Made by a program: the position numbers and the translations under genes. A stretch of DNA of 50,308 bases, taken from contig JAMPGU010000014.1 of NCBI GenBank assembly GCA_023663865.1, positions 1 to 50,308 of the forward strand. Reading direction: 5' to 3'. The notes below the pieces were generated by a model that did not search any database, was not told the origin of the DNA, and saw nothing but the letters and a program-made list of their open reading frames with translations. This DNA comes from Clostridium sp. (GTDB lineage: Bacteria > Bacillota > Clostridia > Oscillospirales > Acutalibacteraceae). Positions 27,757 to 37,359 of this stretch are shown here, one piece after another. The stretch's first letter is position 1, and each line of letters begins with the position of its first letter.

Positions 27757-29709
27757 ATGGACAAGTTTAAGCTGGTAAGTAAATTTAAACCAACCGGAGA
27801 TCAGCCAAACGCCATTAAATCCTTAGTCGATGGTGTGCTTCGCGGCGACAAGGAGCAGACTCTTATGGGTGTTACAGGCTCCGGCAAAACCTTTACAATG
27901 GCAAATATTATTGAAAAGGTGAATAGACCTACGCTCGTTTTGGCACATAATAAAACCCTTGCTGCGCAGCTTTGCAGTGAGTTCAGGGAGTTTTTTCCGG
28001 ACAATGCAGTGGAGTATTTTGTGTCCTATTACGATTACTATCAGCCTGAGGCATATGTTCCTACAACGGATACTTATATTGAAAAGGACAGCTCCATTAA
28101 TGATGAGATTGATAAGCTGCGTCATTCTGCAACGGCGTCCCTTTTTGAACGGCGTGACGTAATCATTGTTGCCTCTGTTTCCTGCATATATTCCATTGGT
28201 GACCCTATTGACTATCAGAGTATGGTTATTTCTCTGCGTACAGGTATGGACTATGGCAGAGATGCTTTGATTGAAAAGCTGGTGTCCATTCAGTATGAGC
28301 GAAATGACATTAATTTTGTTCGTAATAAATTCAGAGTGCGCGGGGATACCTTAGAGGTGTTTCCTGCCGGTTCATCCGGTAATGCTATAAGAATTGAGTT
28401 TTTTGGAGATGAAATTGACAGAATTTGTGAAATCAATCCTTTGACTGCTAAGGTTGAGGGTATACTTTCCCACGTTTGCATTTATCCGGCATCTCACTAT
28501 GTTGTCGGCGCTGAAAAAATGAATATAGCTATAGAGAAAATATATAATGAAATGGTGGAGCGTGTTGCTGAATTTGAAGAGCAGGGAAAGCTGCTGGAGG
28601 CACAGAGAATTAAAGAGCGTACTATGAATGATATAGAAATGCTGCGGGAAACAGGCTTCTGTAAAGGTATTGAAAATTATTCTGCTGTTATGAGCGGAAG
28701 AAAAAGCGGGGAAGCACCCTTTACATTAATTGACTATATGCCTGACGATTTTCTGCTTTTCTGTGATGAGAGCCACGTTATGCTTCCGCAGGTAAGAGGT
28801 ATGTATGCCGGTGACCGAGCAAGAAAAGAAAGTCTTGTAGAATATGGCTTCAGACTGCCAAGTGCACTTGATAACAGACCTCTTCAGTTTGACGAGTTTT
28901 ATGATAAAGTTAATCAGGTAATATTTACCTCTGCCACTCCCAGTGTGTTTGAGCGTGAGCATAGTACACAGATTGTGGAGCAGCTTATAAGACCTACCGG
29001 TTTGCTTGATCCGATTATTACTGTAAAGCCTACTGAGGATCAAATGGACGATTTGCTTAGTGAAATCAATATTCGTGCCGACCGTCAGGAGCGTGTTTTG
29101 GTTACCACACTGACGAAGGCTATGGCTGAGGACTTAACAAAGTATCTTGAGGATTTTGGTGTTAAGGTGCGATATATGCATCACGATATTGATACCATTG
29201 AGCGTATGGAAATTATCCGTGATTTGAGACTGGGTGAGTTCGATGTTTTGGTTGGTATCAACCTGCTGCGTGAGGGACTTGATATACCGGAGGTGTCTCT
29301 TGTTGCCATACTTGATGCTGACAAGGAGGGCTTTCTGCGTTCGGAAACCTCTCTTGTTCAGACTATAGGACGAGCTGCCCGTAACGAAAACGGTGAGGTA
29401 ATTATGTATGCAGACAGTGTTACGCCGTCTATGGAGCGTGCGATTACCGAAACAGTGCGTCGTCGTGCATTGCAGGAAAAATATAATGACGAGCACGGCA
29501 TTGTTCCGAAAACCATAAAGAAGGATGTTCGTCAAATTATTGAAATAACATCTAAAGAAAAGCTGGATGACAGAAAGAAGCATTTGACAAAGCAGGAGCG
29601 AATGCTTATGATAAAGCAGCTTACCAAGGAAATGAAAGAGGCGGCAAGACTGCTTGAATTTGAGCATGCTGCTTTCCTGCGTGATGAAATTGCGAAACTG
29701 GAAAAATAG
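27757..29709 (+). CDS. uvrB: Excinuclease ABC subunit UvrB
   Basis: The DNA damage-verification helicase of nucleotide excision repair, 650 residues. Walker A is GVTGSGKTF; the beta-hairpin region is [12 protein letters not shown]; the DEAD-like box is DESHV; helicase motif VI is [11 protein letters not shown]-terminal UVR domain ([13 protein letters not shown]) binds UvrC. The ATG at 27757 is preferred, with GGGGGT upstream, as UvrB proteins usually begin close to [14 protein letters not shown]. Regulated by a LexA box and followed 8 bases later by a MATE gene and then uvrA. Confidence 0.97.
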   Translation: MDKFKLVSKFKPTGDQPNAIKSLVDGVLRGDKEQTLMGVTGSGKTFTMANIIEKVNRPTLVLAHNKTLAAQLCSEFREFFPDNAVEYFVSYYDYYQPEAYVPTTDTYIEKDSSINDEIDKLRHSATASLFERRDVIIVASVSCIYSIGDPIDYQSMVISLRTGMDYGRDALIEKLVSIQYERNDINFVRNKFRVRGDTLEVFPAGSSGNAIRIEFFGDEIDRICEINPLTAKVEGILSHVCIYPASHYVVGAEKMNIAIEKIYNEMVERVAEFEEQGKLLEAQRIKERTMNDIEMLRETGFCKGIENYSAVMSGRKSGEAPFTLIDYMPDDFLLFCDESHVMLPQVRGMYAGDRARKESLVEYGFRLPSALDNRPLQFDEFYDKVNQVIFTSATPSVFEREHSTQIVEQLIRPTGLLDPIITVKPTEDQMDDLLSEINIRADRQERVLVTTLTKAMAEDLTKYLEDFGVKVRYMHHDIDTIERMEIIRDLRLGEFDVLVGINLLREGLDIPEVSLVAILDADKEGFLRSETSLVQTIGRAARNENGEVIMYADSVTPSMERAITETVRRRALQEKYNDEHGIVPKTIKKDVRQIIEITSKEKLDDRKKHLTKQERMLMIKQLTKEMKEAARLLEFEHAAFLRDEIAKLEK

Positions 29710-29717
29710 AGGAAAAT

Positions 29718-31139
29718 ATGACAAGGTTATTTAACGATAAAGGATTTTGGAAAACTACAATTAAGCTAACCGTGCCTGTCGCACTGCAGAATTTGCTGAC
29801 TAGCTCCTTTTCACTGGCTGATACTCTGCTTGTCAGCAGTCTCGGAACAGTGGCATTGTCCTCTGTCGGTATGTGCGGACAATGGGCTTGGCTTATGAAT
29901 ATGATATTAGTCGGCTTTTGTTCGGCTTCTACGGTGTTTATTTCTCAGTTTTGGGGCATTAAGGACAAAATAAAAATCAGGCATATTGCAGGTATATCCA
30001 TTGCTTTTGCTCTTTTTGTAGCGTTGGTGTTTACTGTGTTCAGCCTCGCCGCGCCTCAGCTGGTTATAAGAATGTTCAATTCCGATAAGTCTGTTATTGC
30101 CACAGGTGTTGAATATATCAGAATTGTTTCCTTTTCCTATATACCGATTGCACTGACAAATATTTTGGCGGCTGTTCTGCGAGCTGTGGAAAATGTAAAG
30201 CTACCAATGTATGTATCAGCCTTTACGACTGTGCTTAACATATTCCTTGACTATGCAATGATATTCGGAAAGTTCGGCTTTGCGCAAATGGGTATTGAGG
30301 GTGCGGCACTGGCAACCACCATATCGGCTTGGCTGGGTGTAGTGCTTATTGTTGTTATTTCTCTTGCACAGAAGAATATCCTTGTAACTGCTTCAAGGGA
30401 GTATTTTAAATTTTCAAAACAGGAGATAAGCTCTTATGCCCGCAAGGCAGCCCCGGTTGTTTTAAATGAGGGTATGTGGGGACTCGGTACATTTGTTTAT
30501 AATATAATTTTCGGCAATATGGGATATGAGTATTTCTCAGCACTTACAATTGTCAGAAGCTTTGAAAATGTTGCTTTTGTAATTTTTATCGGTGTATGCA
30601 GTGCGGCATCTGTTATGATAGGCAAATCTGTAGGTCAGGGAAAAATACAGCGTGCCGTGGTGGATTCAAAGCGTTTTTCTGTAATTGTACCGGTGCTTTC
30701 CGTTATTGTTTCAAGCTGTATCATTTTGTTCAGACATCAGCTTGTAAGTATCTTTAATATGGGCAATAATATAAGCGAGCTTACAGTGAATACCGCCGTA
30801 ACACTTATGATTGTATATGCGGTTGCTTTTACGTTTCGGATTTTCCCGTACCTGCAGATTGTAGCTATATTCCGCTCGGGCGGAGATACGGTAACAGGTG
30901 CTAAGTTTGAGCTTATGTGCCTGTGGCTTCTTTCTGTTCCGGCAACCCTTATTGCGGTATATGTATTTAAAGTACCTTTCATTGCGGCTTATGCAATTAT
31001 GTACATATTTGAGGATATACCAAAAAATATCTTCTGTCTTAAATTTTATTTTTCTAAAAAATGGATTAAGCCTGTTACCAAGGAGGGTATAGCAGGGCTT
31101 AATGAATATAATCAAAGGATAGGTAAAAAGAGTGAATAA
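29718..31139 (+). CDS. MATE family efflux transporter
   Basis: A 473-residue membrane protein with about 12 helices in two similar halves, typical of multidrug and toxin extrusion antiporters (NorM/DinF-like). Family features include [10 protein letters not shown] near the start, SVGMCGQW and the mid-protein [11 protein letters not shown] repeat. It probably exports small molecules using a Na or H gradient. It lies between uvrB and uvrA, 8 bases after the first and overlapping the second by 8, so it should be co-induced by DNA damage. Substrate unknown. Confidence 0.9.
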   Translation: MTRLFNDKGFWKTTIKLTVPVALQNLLTSSFSLADTLLVSSLGTVALSSVGMCGQWAWLMNMILVGFCSASTVFISQFWGIKDKIKIRHIAGISIAFALFVALVFTVFSLAAPQLVIRMFNSDKSVIATGVEYIRIVSFSYIPIALTNILAAVLRAVENVKLPMYVSAFTTVLNIFLDYAMIFGKFGFAQMGIEGAALATTISAWLGVVLIVVISLAQKNILVTASREYFKFSKQEISSYARKAAPVVLNEGMWGLGTFVYNIIFGNMGYEYFSALTIVRSFENVAFVIFIGVCSAASVMIGKSVGQGKIQRAVVDSKRFSVIVPVLSVIVSSCIILFRHQLVSIFNMGNNISELTVNTAVTLMIVYAVAFTFRIFPYLQIVAIFRSGGDTVTGAKFELMCLWLLSVPATLIAVYVFKVPFIAAYAIMYIFEDIPKNIFCLKFYFSKKWIKPVTKEGIAGLNEYNQRIGKKSE

Positions 31140-33954
31140 GAATATTGTAATTAAAGGCGCTCGTGAGCATAACCTTAAAAATATTGATATAACCATTCCA
31201 AGAGACAAGCTGGTTGTATTTACCGGTCTTTCAGGCTCAGGCAAATCAAGTCTTGCCTTTGATACAATTTATGCAGAGGGTCAGAGACGCTATGTTGAAT
31301 CTCTTTCTTCTTATGCAAGGCAGTTTTTAGGGCAGATGGAAAAACCGGATGTTGATTACATCGACGGACTTTCTCCTGCTATTTCCATCGATCAAAAGAC
31401 GACGTCACGCAATCCGCGTTCAACGGTTGGTACTGTTACGGAGATTTATGATTATCTGAGACTGCTGTATGCACGTATCGGTATTCCGCACTGCACAAAA
31501 TGCGGAAGAGAAATTTCTCAGCAGACTGTCGACCAGATTGTTGATGCGGTTCTTAAACTCGAAGAAAAAACGAAAATACAAGTAATGGCACCGATTGTCA
31601 GAGGTCGCAAGGGCGAGTATGTTAAGGAACTGGATAATGTACGTAAATCAGGCTTTGTCAGAGCAAGAATTGATGGTGCAGTATATGATTTAAGCGAGGA
31701 TATTAAGCTCGATAAAAACAAAAAGCATACGATTGAAATTATTGTTGACAGACTGGTTATTAGTGAGACTATAAAATCACGCTTAACAGATTCTATTGAG
31801 ACGGCAACCCACCTTTCTGACGGCATTGTTCTTATAGATATTGTGGGAGACAGGGAGGAGCTGTTTTCCCTGAACTATGCCTGCCCTGAGCATGGTGCAG
31901 TTATTGAAGAAATGAGTCCTCGTATGTTCTCCTTCAACAATCCCTTTGGTGCTTGTAAAAAGTGCGGCGGTTTGGGCTCTTATAAAGAAATTGATGTTGA
32001 CTTGATTATTCCCAATAAAAAGCTGTCTATTAATCAGGGCGCAATCAAGGCGTCAGGCTGGAACATAAATGATGGTTCCATTGCCAAAATGTATTATGAG
32101 GGTCTGGCTAAGGAATACGGCTTTTCTCTTGATGTGCCGATTGATATGATCAGCGATGAGGGATTAAACGCTATCCTTTATGGCACCAATGGCAAAAAGA
32201 TAAATATGAAGCGTGTTACCTCTTATGGTACAGGCAATTATAAAACGGATTTTGAGGGCGTTGTGTCTAATCTTAACCGAAGATATGAGGAAACAACCTC
32301 TGACTGGGCACGCAGTGATATTGAGGCGGTTATGACCACCTGCGTTTGTCCTGACTGTAAAGGCTCTCGATTAACCCCTGAGATTATGAGTGTCACTGTA
32401 GGCGGTCTGAATATTCATCAGTTCTGTTCACTTCCGATTTGCGAGGAATTGGAGTTCATTAAGAATCTTCAATTGACAGAGCGTGAAAAAATGATTGGTA
32501 CGCTTGTGATAAATGAAATCAGAGAACGTCTTGAATTTTTAAATTCTGTAGGTCTCGACTATTTGTCACTTTCCCGTGAGGCAGCAACCCTGTCAGGCGG
32601 TGAAGCACAGAGAATTCGTTTGGCAACGCAAATTGGATCATCCTTGATGGGTGTGTTATATATTTTGGATGAGCCGTCTATCGGTCTGCACCAAAGGGAT
32701 AATGATAAACTTTTGGGAACGCTGAAGCACCTGAGAGATTTAGGTAATACGCTGATTGTTGTTGAGCATGACGAGGATACCATGCGTGCGGCTGATTATG
32801 TTGTGGATATCGGTCCGGGTGCAGGCGTTCATGGCGGAGAGCTGATTGCGGCAGGAAGTGTTGATGATATTATCAACTGTGAAAAATCCATTACAGGTCA
32901 GTATCTCAGCGGTAAAAGGGCTATTCCCATTCCTGAAAAGAGACGTGACGGCAATGGTAAAAAGCTGACAGTCTATGGTGCTGTTGCCAACAATCTCAGA
33001 AAGATTGATGTGGAAATTCCTCTTGGAAAGTTTGTGGCAGTTACCGGTGTGTCCGGCTCAGGAAAATCAAGCCTTGTAAATGAAATTTTAAATACGCATC
33101 TTTCTAATGTTTTAAACGGTGCAAAGAAAAAGGCACTCCATTATGAAAAAATTACCGGCGTTGATAATCTTGACAAGGTTATCAATATTGACCAGTCTCC
33201 GATCGGCAGAACACCGCGTTCAAACCCGGCTACCTATACCGGCGTGTTCAATGACATTCGTGAGCTGTTTGCACAGACGGCTGATGCAAAGCAGCACGGA
33301 TATAAGGCAAATCGTTTTTCCTTTAATGTTAAGGGCGGACGCTGTGAAGCCTGCCAGGGTGACGGTATTGTAAAAATAGAAATGCATTTTCTTGCAGATG
33401 TTTATGTTCCTTGTGAGGTTTGCGGCGGCAGGAGATATAACAGAGAAACGCTGGAAGTTAAGTTTAAAGGCAAATCCATATTTGATGTTTTGGAAATGAC
33501 TGTGGATGAAGGTGTGGAGTTTTTTGCACAGCAGCCAAAAATTTATAATAAACTTAAAACCCTTTCCGACGTGGGTCTCGGCTATATTAAAATCGGTCAG
33601 AGTGCAACTACCTTGTCAGGCGGTGAGGCACAGCGTGTTAAACTTGCTACAGAGCTTTCCAAACGCAGTACAGGCAAAACCATATATATATTGGATGAGC
33701 CGACTACAGGACTTCACACTGCCGATGTTCACAGGCTTGTAAATGTGCTGAATATGCTGGTTGACAGCGGTAATACTGTGCTGGTTATCGAGCATAACCT
33801 TGATATCATTAAAACAGCGGACTACATTATTGACCTTGGCCCTGAGGGCGGAAAGGGCGGAGGACGCGTCGTTGCCGCAGGTACACCTGAACAGATTGCA
33901 AAATGCAGGAAATCCTATACAGGTCAGTATCTGAAAAAGTATTTAAATCTGTAA
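31132..33954 (+). CDS. uvrA: Excinuclease ABC subunit UvrA
   Basis: The damage-recognition ATPase of nucleotide excision repair, 940 residues. Two ABC ATPase halves: Walker [10 protein letters not shown] near residue 31 and GVSGSGKSS near residue 640; ABC signatures LSGGEAQR occur in both; zinc modules include [11 protein letters not shown] and CEACQGDG with CEVCGGRRY. The start is GTG at 31132, inside the MATE gene. UvrA recruits UvrB to lesions, and its placement in the same SOS-controlled cluster is consistent with coordinated expression. Length is normal. Confidence 0.98.
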   Translation: MNKNIVIKGAREHNLKNIDITIPRDKLVVFTGLSGSGKSSLAFDTIYAEGQRRYVESLSSYARQFLGQMEKPDVDYIDGLSPAISIDQKTTSRNPRSTVGTVTEIYDYLRLLYARIGIPHCTKCGREISQQTVDQIVDAVLKLEEKTKIQVMAPIVRGRKGEYVKELDNVRKSGFVRARIDGAVYDLSEDIKLDKNKKHTIEIIVDRLVISETIKSRLTDSIETATHLSDGIVLIDIVGDREELFSLNYACPEHGAVIEEMSPRMFSFNNPFGACKKCGGLGSYKEIDVDLIIPNKKLSINQGAIKASGWNINDGSIAKMYYEGLAKEYGFSLDVPIDMISDEGLNAILYGTNGKKINMKRVTSYGTGNYKTDFEGVVSNLNRRYEETTSDWARSDIEAVMTTCVCPDCKGSRLTPEIMSVTVGGLNIHQFCSLPICEELEFIKNLQLTEREKMIGTLVINEIRERLEFLNSVGLDYLSLSREAATLSGGEAQRIRLATQIGSSLMGVLYILDEPSIGLHQRDNDKLLGTLKHLRDLGNTLIVVEHDEDTMRAADYVVDIGPGAGVHGGELIAAGSVDDIINCEKSITGQYLSGKRAIPIPEKRRDGNGKKLTVYGAVANNLRKIDVEIPLGKFVAVTGVSGSGKSSLVNEILNTHLSNVLNGAKKKALHYEKITGVDNLDKVINIDQSPIGRTPRSNPATYTGVFNDIRELFAQTADAKQHGYKANRFSFNVKGGRCEACQGDGIVKIEMHFLADVYVPCEVCGGRRYNRETLEVKFKGKSIFDVLEMTVDEGVEFFAQQPKIYNKLKTLSDVGLGYIKIGQSATTLSGGEAQRVKLATELSKRSTGKTIYILDEPTTGLHTADVHRLVNVLNMLVDSGNTVLVIEHNLDIIKTADYIIDLGPEGGKGGGRVVAAGTPEQIAKCRKSYTGQYLKKYLNL

Positions 33955-33968
33955 CCGTATTTTATTTA

Positions 33969-34000
33969 AAGCCAATGTACAAACGTACGTTGGCTTGATT
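33969..34000 (+). terminator. Terminator after uvrA
   Basis: AAGCCAATGTAC (33969-33980) pairs with GTACGTTGGCTT (33985-33996), one G-T pair, tetraloop AAAC. The T-rich tail (GATTTATTTAT) is imperfect. The rest of the 190-base gap to the DUF2804 gene is AT-rich; I see no certain promoter. Confidence 0.7.
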
Positions 34001-34145
34001 TATTTATCAATAATGTAAATCATTTATTGACATACGCAACATATATCCTATTTCAAGTCTATAATGTTAAAATTGAAATTCTTCTTCTTTTCATTTCGTT
34101 GGTTATATGCTACAATGGAACTATAAAATTTTAAGGAGAATCATT

Positions 34146-35174
34146 ATGAGAAATCATCAGGTGACAGCATCACAACCGCTATTGACTGCGGACGGCTCTT
34201 TGCGTGAACCCGGCTGGAGCACCCAGCTTGTACAGGTTTATGACAAAACAAAAATTAAGAAAAGAAAAAGTCGTATAAAAGAATGGGATTACTATTCTGT
34301 TATATCAAACAAGCATAATATTGCTGTTTGCTTTACAGTGTCAGACCTTGGCTATCTGGAGCTTGAGAGTGTGTCATTTCTTGATTTCAACATTCCCTGT
34401 GAACATACGCAGGGAACAATGGGTGCTTTCCCTATGGGTAAGCTTAATATGCCTGAAAGCTCTGTTACCGGCAATGTTTCCGTAAAGAATAAGAAGCTGG
34501 CGATAGACTTTAATGTAGAAAACGGCAAGCGTATTATCAGATGTGATTTCCCGGAATTTGACAACGGCAAGGGCTTAAAGGTAAATATTGCTCTTGCATT
34601 TAATCCTGATGAGGATACTATGGTTATCGCTACCCCGTGGGCAGAGGATAAAAAAGCCTTTTATTATAATCAAAAAATCAACTGCATGGCGGCTTCCGGT
34701 AAGGTTAAGTATGGCGATAAGGTGTATGATTTTGACCCGTCAACCGATTTTGGCGGACTAGACTGGGGCAGGGGTGTCTGGACATATGACAATGTGTGGT
34801 ACTGGGGCTCTGGTTCAGGTATGGTAGACGGTCATCGCTTCGGCTTTAATATCGGATATGGCTTTGGAGATACATCGGCAGCCAGTGAAAATGTAATATT
34901 CTATGACGGCGTTGCATATAAGATTGACGATGTTATCTTTAATATCAGTGATAATTTCACAGACCCATGGACCTTTGTTTCATCAGACGGCAGATTTGAA
35001 ATGGACTTTGAGCCGATTATCGACAGAAATGATTATACCAGTGCTGCGGTTATTGTAACCGATCAGCATCAGGTATTCGGCAGAATGACCGGTAAGGCGG
35101 TTCTTGATGACGGAACAGAAATTCATATCAAGGATTTTCTTTGTTTTGCTGAAAAGGTACATAATAAATATTAA
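34146..35174 (+). CDS. DUF2804 family protein
   Basis: A 342-residue protein rich in aromatic beta strands, with the conserved DFGGLDWGRGVW and GFNIGYGFGD segments that I associate with DUF2804. No signal peptide or membrane helix. The family has no assigned function. The ATG at 34146 follows AAGGAG; an in-frame start 13 codons earlier is less likely. It stands alone between the uvrA terminator and its own terminator, so it is monocistronic. Confidence 0.75.
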   Translation: MRNHQVTASQPLLTADGSLREPGWSTQLVQVYDKTKIKKRKSRIKEWDYYSVISNKHNIAVCFTVSDLGYLELESVSFLDFNIPCEHTQGTMGAFPMGKLNMPESSVTGNVSVKNKKLAIDFNVENGKRIIRCDFPEFDNGKGLKVNIALAFNPDEDTMVIATPWAEDKKAFYYNQKINCMAASGKVKYGDKVYDFDPSTDFGGLDWGRGVWTYDNVWYWGSGSGMVDGHRFGFNIGYGFGDTSAASENVIFYDGVAYKIDDVIFNISDNFTDPWTFVSSDGRFEMDFEPIIDRNDYTSAAVIVTDQHQVFGRMTGKAVLDDGTEIHIKDFLCFAEKVHNKY

Positions 35175-35207
35175 TCATAGTGTATAAAAGTTTTCATACT
35201 TTACTTA

Positions 35208-35238
35208 AAATCCCGAACAATTTGCTCGGGATTTTTTG
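35208..35238 (+). terminator. Terminator after DUF2804 gene
   Basis: AATCCCGA (35208-35215) pairs with TCGGGATT (35226-35233), followed by TTTTT. It ends 1-2 bases before the -35 box of the padR promoter. Confidence 0.88.
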
Positions 35239-35292
35239 TTGACAAAAATCATACCTTGTGTTACAATGTATATACATTGAATAACAAGGTAT
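35239..35292 (+). promoter_or_regulatory. PadR promoter with concentric palindromic operator
   Basis: TTGACA (35239-35244) and TACAAT (35262-35267) with a 17-base spacer. A 14-bp palindrome AATGTATATACATT (35265-35278) overlaps the -10 box and is centred exactly within an outer dyad, ATACCTTGT (35251-35259) and ACAAGGTAT (35284-35292). The ATGT/ACAT half sites resemble known PadR-family operators, so autorepression by the downstream gene is likely. Confidence 0.78.
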
Positions 35293-35304
35293 AAGGAGAT
35301 TGCT

Positions 35305-35631
35305 ATGAAATACAGTAAAGAATTGCTTAAGGGCAGCACATCCATTTTGGTAATGAGTGTTTTGAAGGACAATGATTTGTACGGCTACAAGATTATCAGG
35401 GAGCTGGAAATACGCTCAGAGAATGTATTTGAAATGAGTGAGGGCACACTTTATCCGATTTTGCACGCACTGGAAAAAGACAAGTTTCTTGCGTCCTACT
35501 GGGAGGAGGTAGACGGCAGGCGCCGTAAATATTATCATCTCACCGAAAAGGGACTGAAGCAGTTTGAGGAAAAGAAAAAGGAATTTGTTTCCTACAGTAA
35601 TAATGTTGTAAAAGTGCTGAATTTTGCCTGA
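35305..35631 (+). CDS. PadR family transcriptional regulator (module 1)
   Basis: A 108-residue winged-helix regulator. The PadR signature EGTLYPILHALE near residue 48 includes the wing-proximal recognition region; the N-terminal helix contains ILVMSVLKDNDLYGYKI; a C-terminal helix provides dimerisation. It has a strong promoter with a palindromic operator and the next gene starts 9 bases after its stop. About 60 of 108 residues match the second PadR at 48124, so the two are close paralogues. It probably represses its own operon; the signal may come from the HAAS membrane partner. Confidence 0.93.
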   Translation: MKYSKELLKGSTSILVMSVLKDNDLYGYKIIRELEIRSENVFEMSEGTLYPILHALEKDKFLASYWEEVDGRRRKYYHLTEKGLKQFEEKKKEFVSYSNNVVKVLNFA

Positions 35632-35640
35632 GGTGTCTGT

Positions 35641-37143
35641 ATGAAAAAGGATGACTATATTAATTCTGTAATGTCTGCATTTAAGGGGAGAAATAAATCT
35701 ATGATTAAGGATGAGCTTAATGCACATCTTGAGGACTGGATAGACAGATATGCCGAGATGGGTTATATTGCCGAACAGGCAGAGGAAAAGGCAGTCGAAA
35801 GAATGGGTGATGCCGAGCTTGTAGGTGCAAGGCTTACAAAAATTCACTCTAAAAAAGCAACAAAGGATGTCTGCTGGCTTTTGTTCTTTGCTTATGTTGG
35901 ATGGACACTGCTGCTGTATCTCACAATTTTTGCATGGGGCAGTGAAGTGAATTTGTTTACTATGGGTATCGAGTTCAGCTTTCTGCTGTTAAGCGTCATT
36001 AGCTTGTTGGCAGCCAATCGAATGAAAAGTGAGGCAGCTGCTGTAATATCACTGCTTTTTACGGCAATATTCTTTGCAGGCAAGGCAGTCCTTTCGGGCT
36101 TTCATTCTATTTTGCTTTACGGTGTGTATTTTGTGCTTAGCGGCAATATTGATGATTTTATCATCATTTCTCAATTAGGCAACAGCGTTAACAGTAATAT
36201 TCTGCTTGGATTTTCATTTGTATTTTATTTCTTGTGGGTGATTTCCTACATATTCACTTTTGCGAATATTGCCAAATTTAATGCCTTAAAATATTCCAAA
36301 AAGGATATTAAGAGAGAAAAAATTTTTAAAAGGTCCATTGTGGCAGTACTGATTTTCTTTACAGTTATTATGGCTCTGCTGTTCGCCTTTAAGCTGTCAG
36401 ATGGCTATGGTGATCATATTGACGGCACAAGTCATTCTTACTTTGACGGTGTGTGCATTATTGAAAGTGATGAAATCTGTGACATTGAAAATTACTATTA
36501 CAATTCCGAGGCTGTGCCAGCATTGCTGTACGGGTATTATAGCTTTAACACAGTTGGCACAGATGCCGAAGATTCCAAGCTGTTTTCAGCTAACTGTATT
36601 GATACAGAAAAGAAATATAATGATGCAGTGACGTACCGCTTCTATACCCACAGTGCCCGCTATGCTGCCACAAAGAAGTATATTGCAGCCATTCCCGTTT
36701 GCTGTGACGGTGATAGTGATTCAAATGATTTTCGGGATTATTCAACCCCTTGCTTCGATAATGTGCAGTGGTATCCTGCCAATGAAACAAAGAAGCTTAC
36801 AGGCTGTCTGCATCGTGAAACGGATGCTGCAAAAACAGATGGATATTCTATTGAGATATGTAACATTCCGGCTATGGATGATGACGAGCTTGTACACTAT
36901 GCTGTAGATGTTTTGGAAGAGCTTATATTCTGCTATTACGGAATTGAAGATAGTGATCTTGAAGCATTCACAGGAGCAACTAACAGTACTTTTACCGGTG
37001 ATATCGGCAGCGGAACATATATTTATCACTTTATTATGGATGGACGAATAGATGTTCATATTTCGATTGACAGCAGAACGGCTGTGTTTTATAAAAATGA
37101 TAAGCTAATATATGAGCAAGATTTCCCATGGGAGTATGAGTAA
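35641..37143 (+). CDS. HAAS-type membrane protein with ectodomain (module 1)
   Basis: A 500-residue protein. Residues 1-70 form an alpha-helical HAAS/DUF1700-like cytoplasmic domain, recognised by ELNAHLEDW and AEEKAVERMGD; HAAS domains are typically encoded beside PadR genes. Five membrane helices follow at about 77-97, 108-126, 133-156, 188-210 and 232-252, then a roughly 250-residue extracytoplasmic domain with several cysteines and many Asp/Tyr. A SKKDIK motif sits just before the last helix and recurs in the paralogue at 48450. The ectodomain resembles nothing I recognise. A role in sensing envelope conditions for the PadR is inference. Confidence 0.75.
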   Translation: MKKDDYINSVMSAFKGRNKSMIKDELNAHLEDWIDRYAEMGYIAEQAEEKAVERMGDAELVGARLTKIHSKKATKDVCWLLFFAYVGWTLLLYLTIFAWGSEVNLFTMGIEFSFLLLSVISLLAANRMKSEAAAVISLLFTAIFFAGKAVLSGFHSILLYGVYFVLSGNIDDFIIISQLGNSVNSNILLGFSFVFYFLWVISYIFTFANIAKFNALKYSKKDIKREKIFKRSIVAVLIFFTVIMALLFAFKLSDGYGDHIDGTSHSYFDGVCIIESDEICDIENYYYNSEAVPALLYGYYSFNTVGTDAEDSKLFSANCIDTEKKYNDAVTYRFYTHSARYAATKKYIAAIPVCCDGDSDSNDFRDYSTPCFDNVQWYPANETKKLTGCLHRETDAAKTDGYSIEICNIPAMDDDELVHYAVDVLEELIFCYYGIEDSDLEAFTGATNSTFTGDIGSGTYIYHFIMDGRIDVHISIDSRTAVFYKNDKLIYEQDFPWEYE

Positions 37144-37157
37144 ATCATATACCGCAC

Positions 37158-37229
37158 AAAGCCACCTGATTTAAAGTTGAGAAACCAACACTTCGTTACG
37201 GTATCTCAGCTTTTTCAGGTGGCTTTTGT
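37158..37229 (+). terminator. Long composite hairpin terminator after module 1
   Basis: The outer stem AAAGCCACCTGA (37158-37169) pairs exactly with TCAGGTGGCTTT (37215-37226), followed by TGTATATT. Inside it a second stem, AAAGTTGAGA with TCTCAGCTTT (37173-37182 and 37203-37212, one G-T pair), encloses a small loop stem. The 69-base near-continuous hairpin is longer than a normal terminator. Confidence 0.7.
37186..37214 (-). repeat. 29-base repeat, copy 1
   Basis: Read on the minus strand this matches the sequence at 50254-50282 at 24 of 29 positions, including AAAAGCTGAG, TAACG and AGTGTTG. It forms the inner part of the hairpin after PadR-HAAS module 1; the other copy follows module 2 in the opposite orientation. 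Confidence 0.6.
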
Positions 37230-37359
37230 ATATTAATTTGTAATAATTTTAAAATTTGTATTTATTTTGTATTAATTATCTGCTATAATGTCATATATAC
37301 GCCGATTAGCCGGTGTAATTGTAACAAATGTTTAATCAGAAATGTCAAAGGGGAGGATT

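Noticed and set aside
33982..33991. AACGTACGTT palindrome as a possible LexA site near uvrA
   Set aside because: It lacks GAAC-N4-GTTC and is the loop-proximal part of the uvrA terminator hairpin.
35305..37143. PadR-HAAS module as a mobile island or defence system
   Set aside because: No integrase, att-like repeats or toxin-like domain; composition is close to neighbours. The paired 29-base sequences alone do not show mobility.
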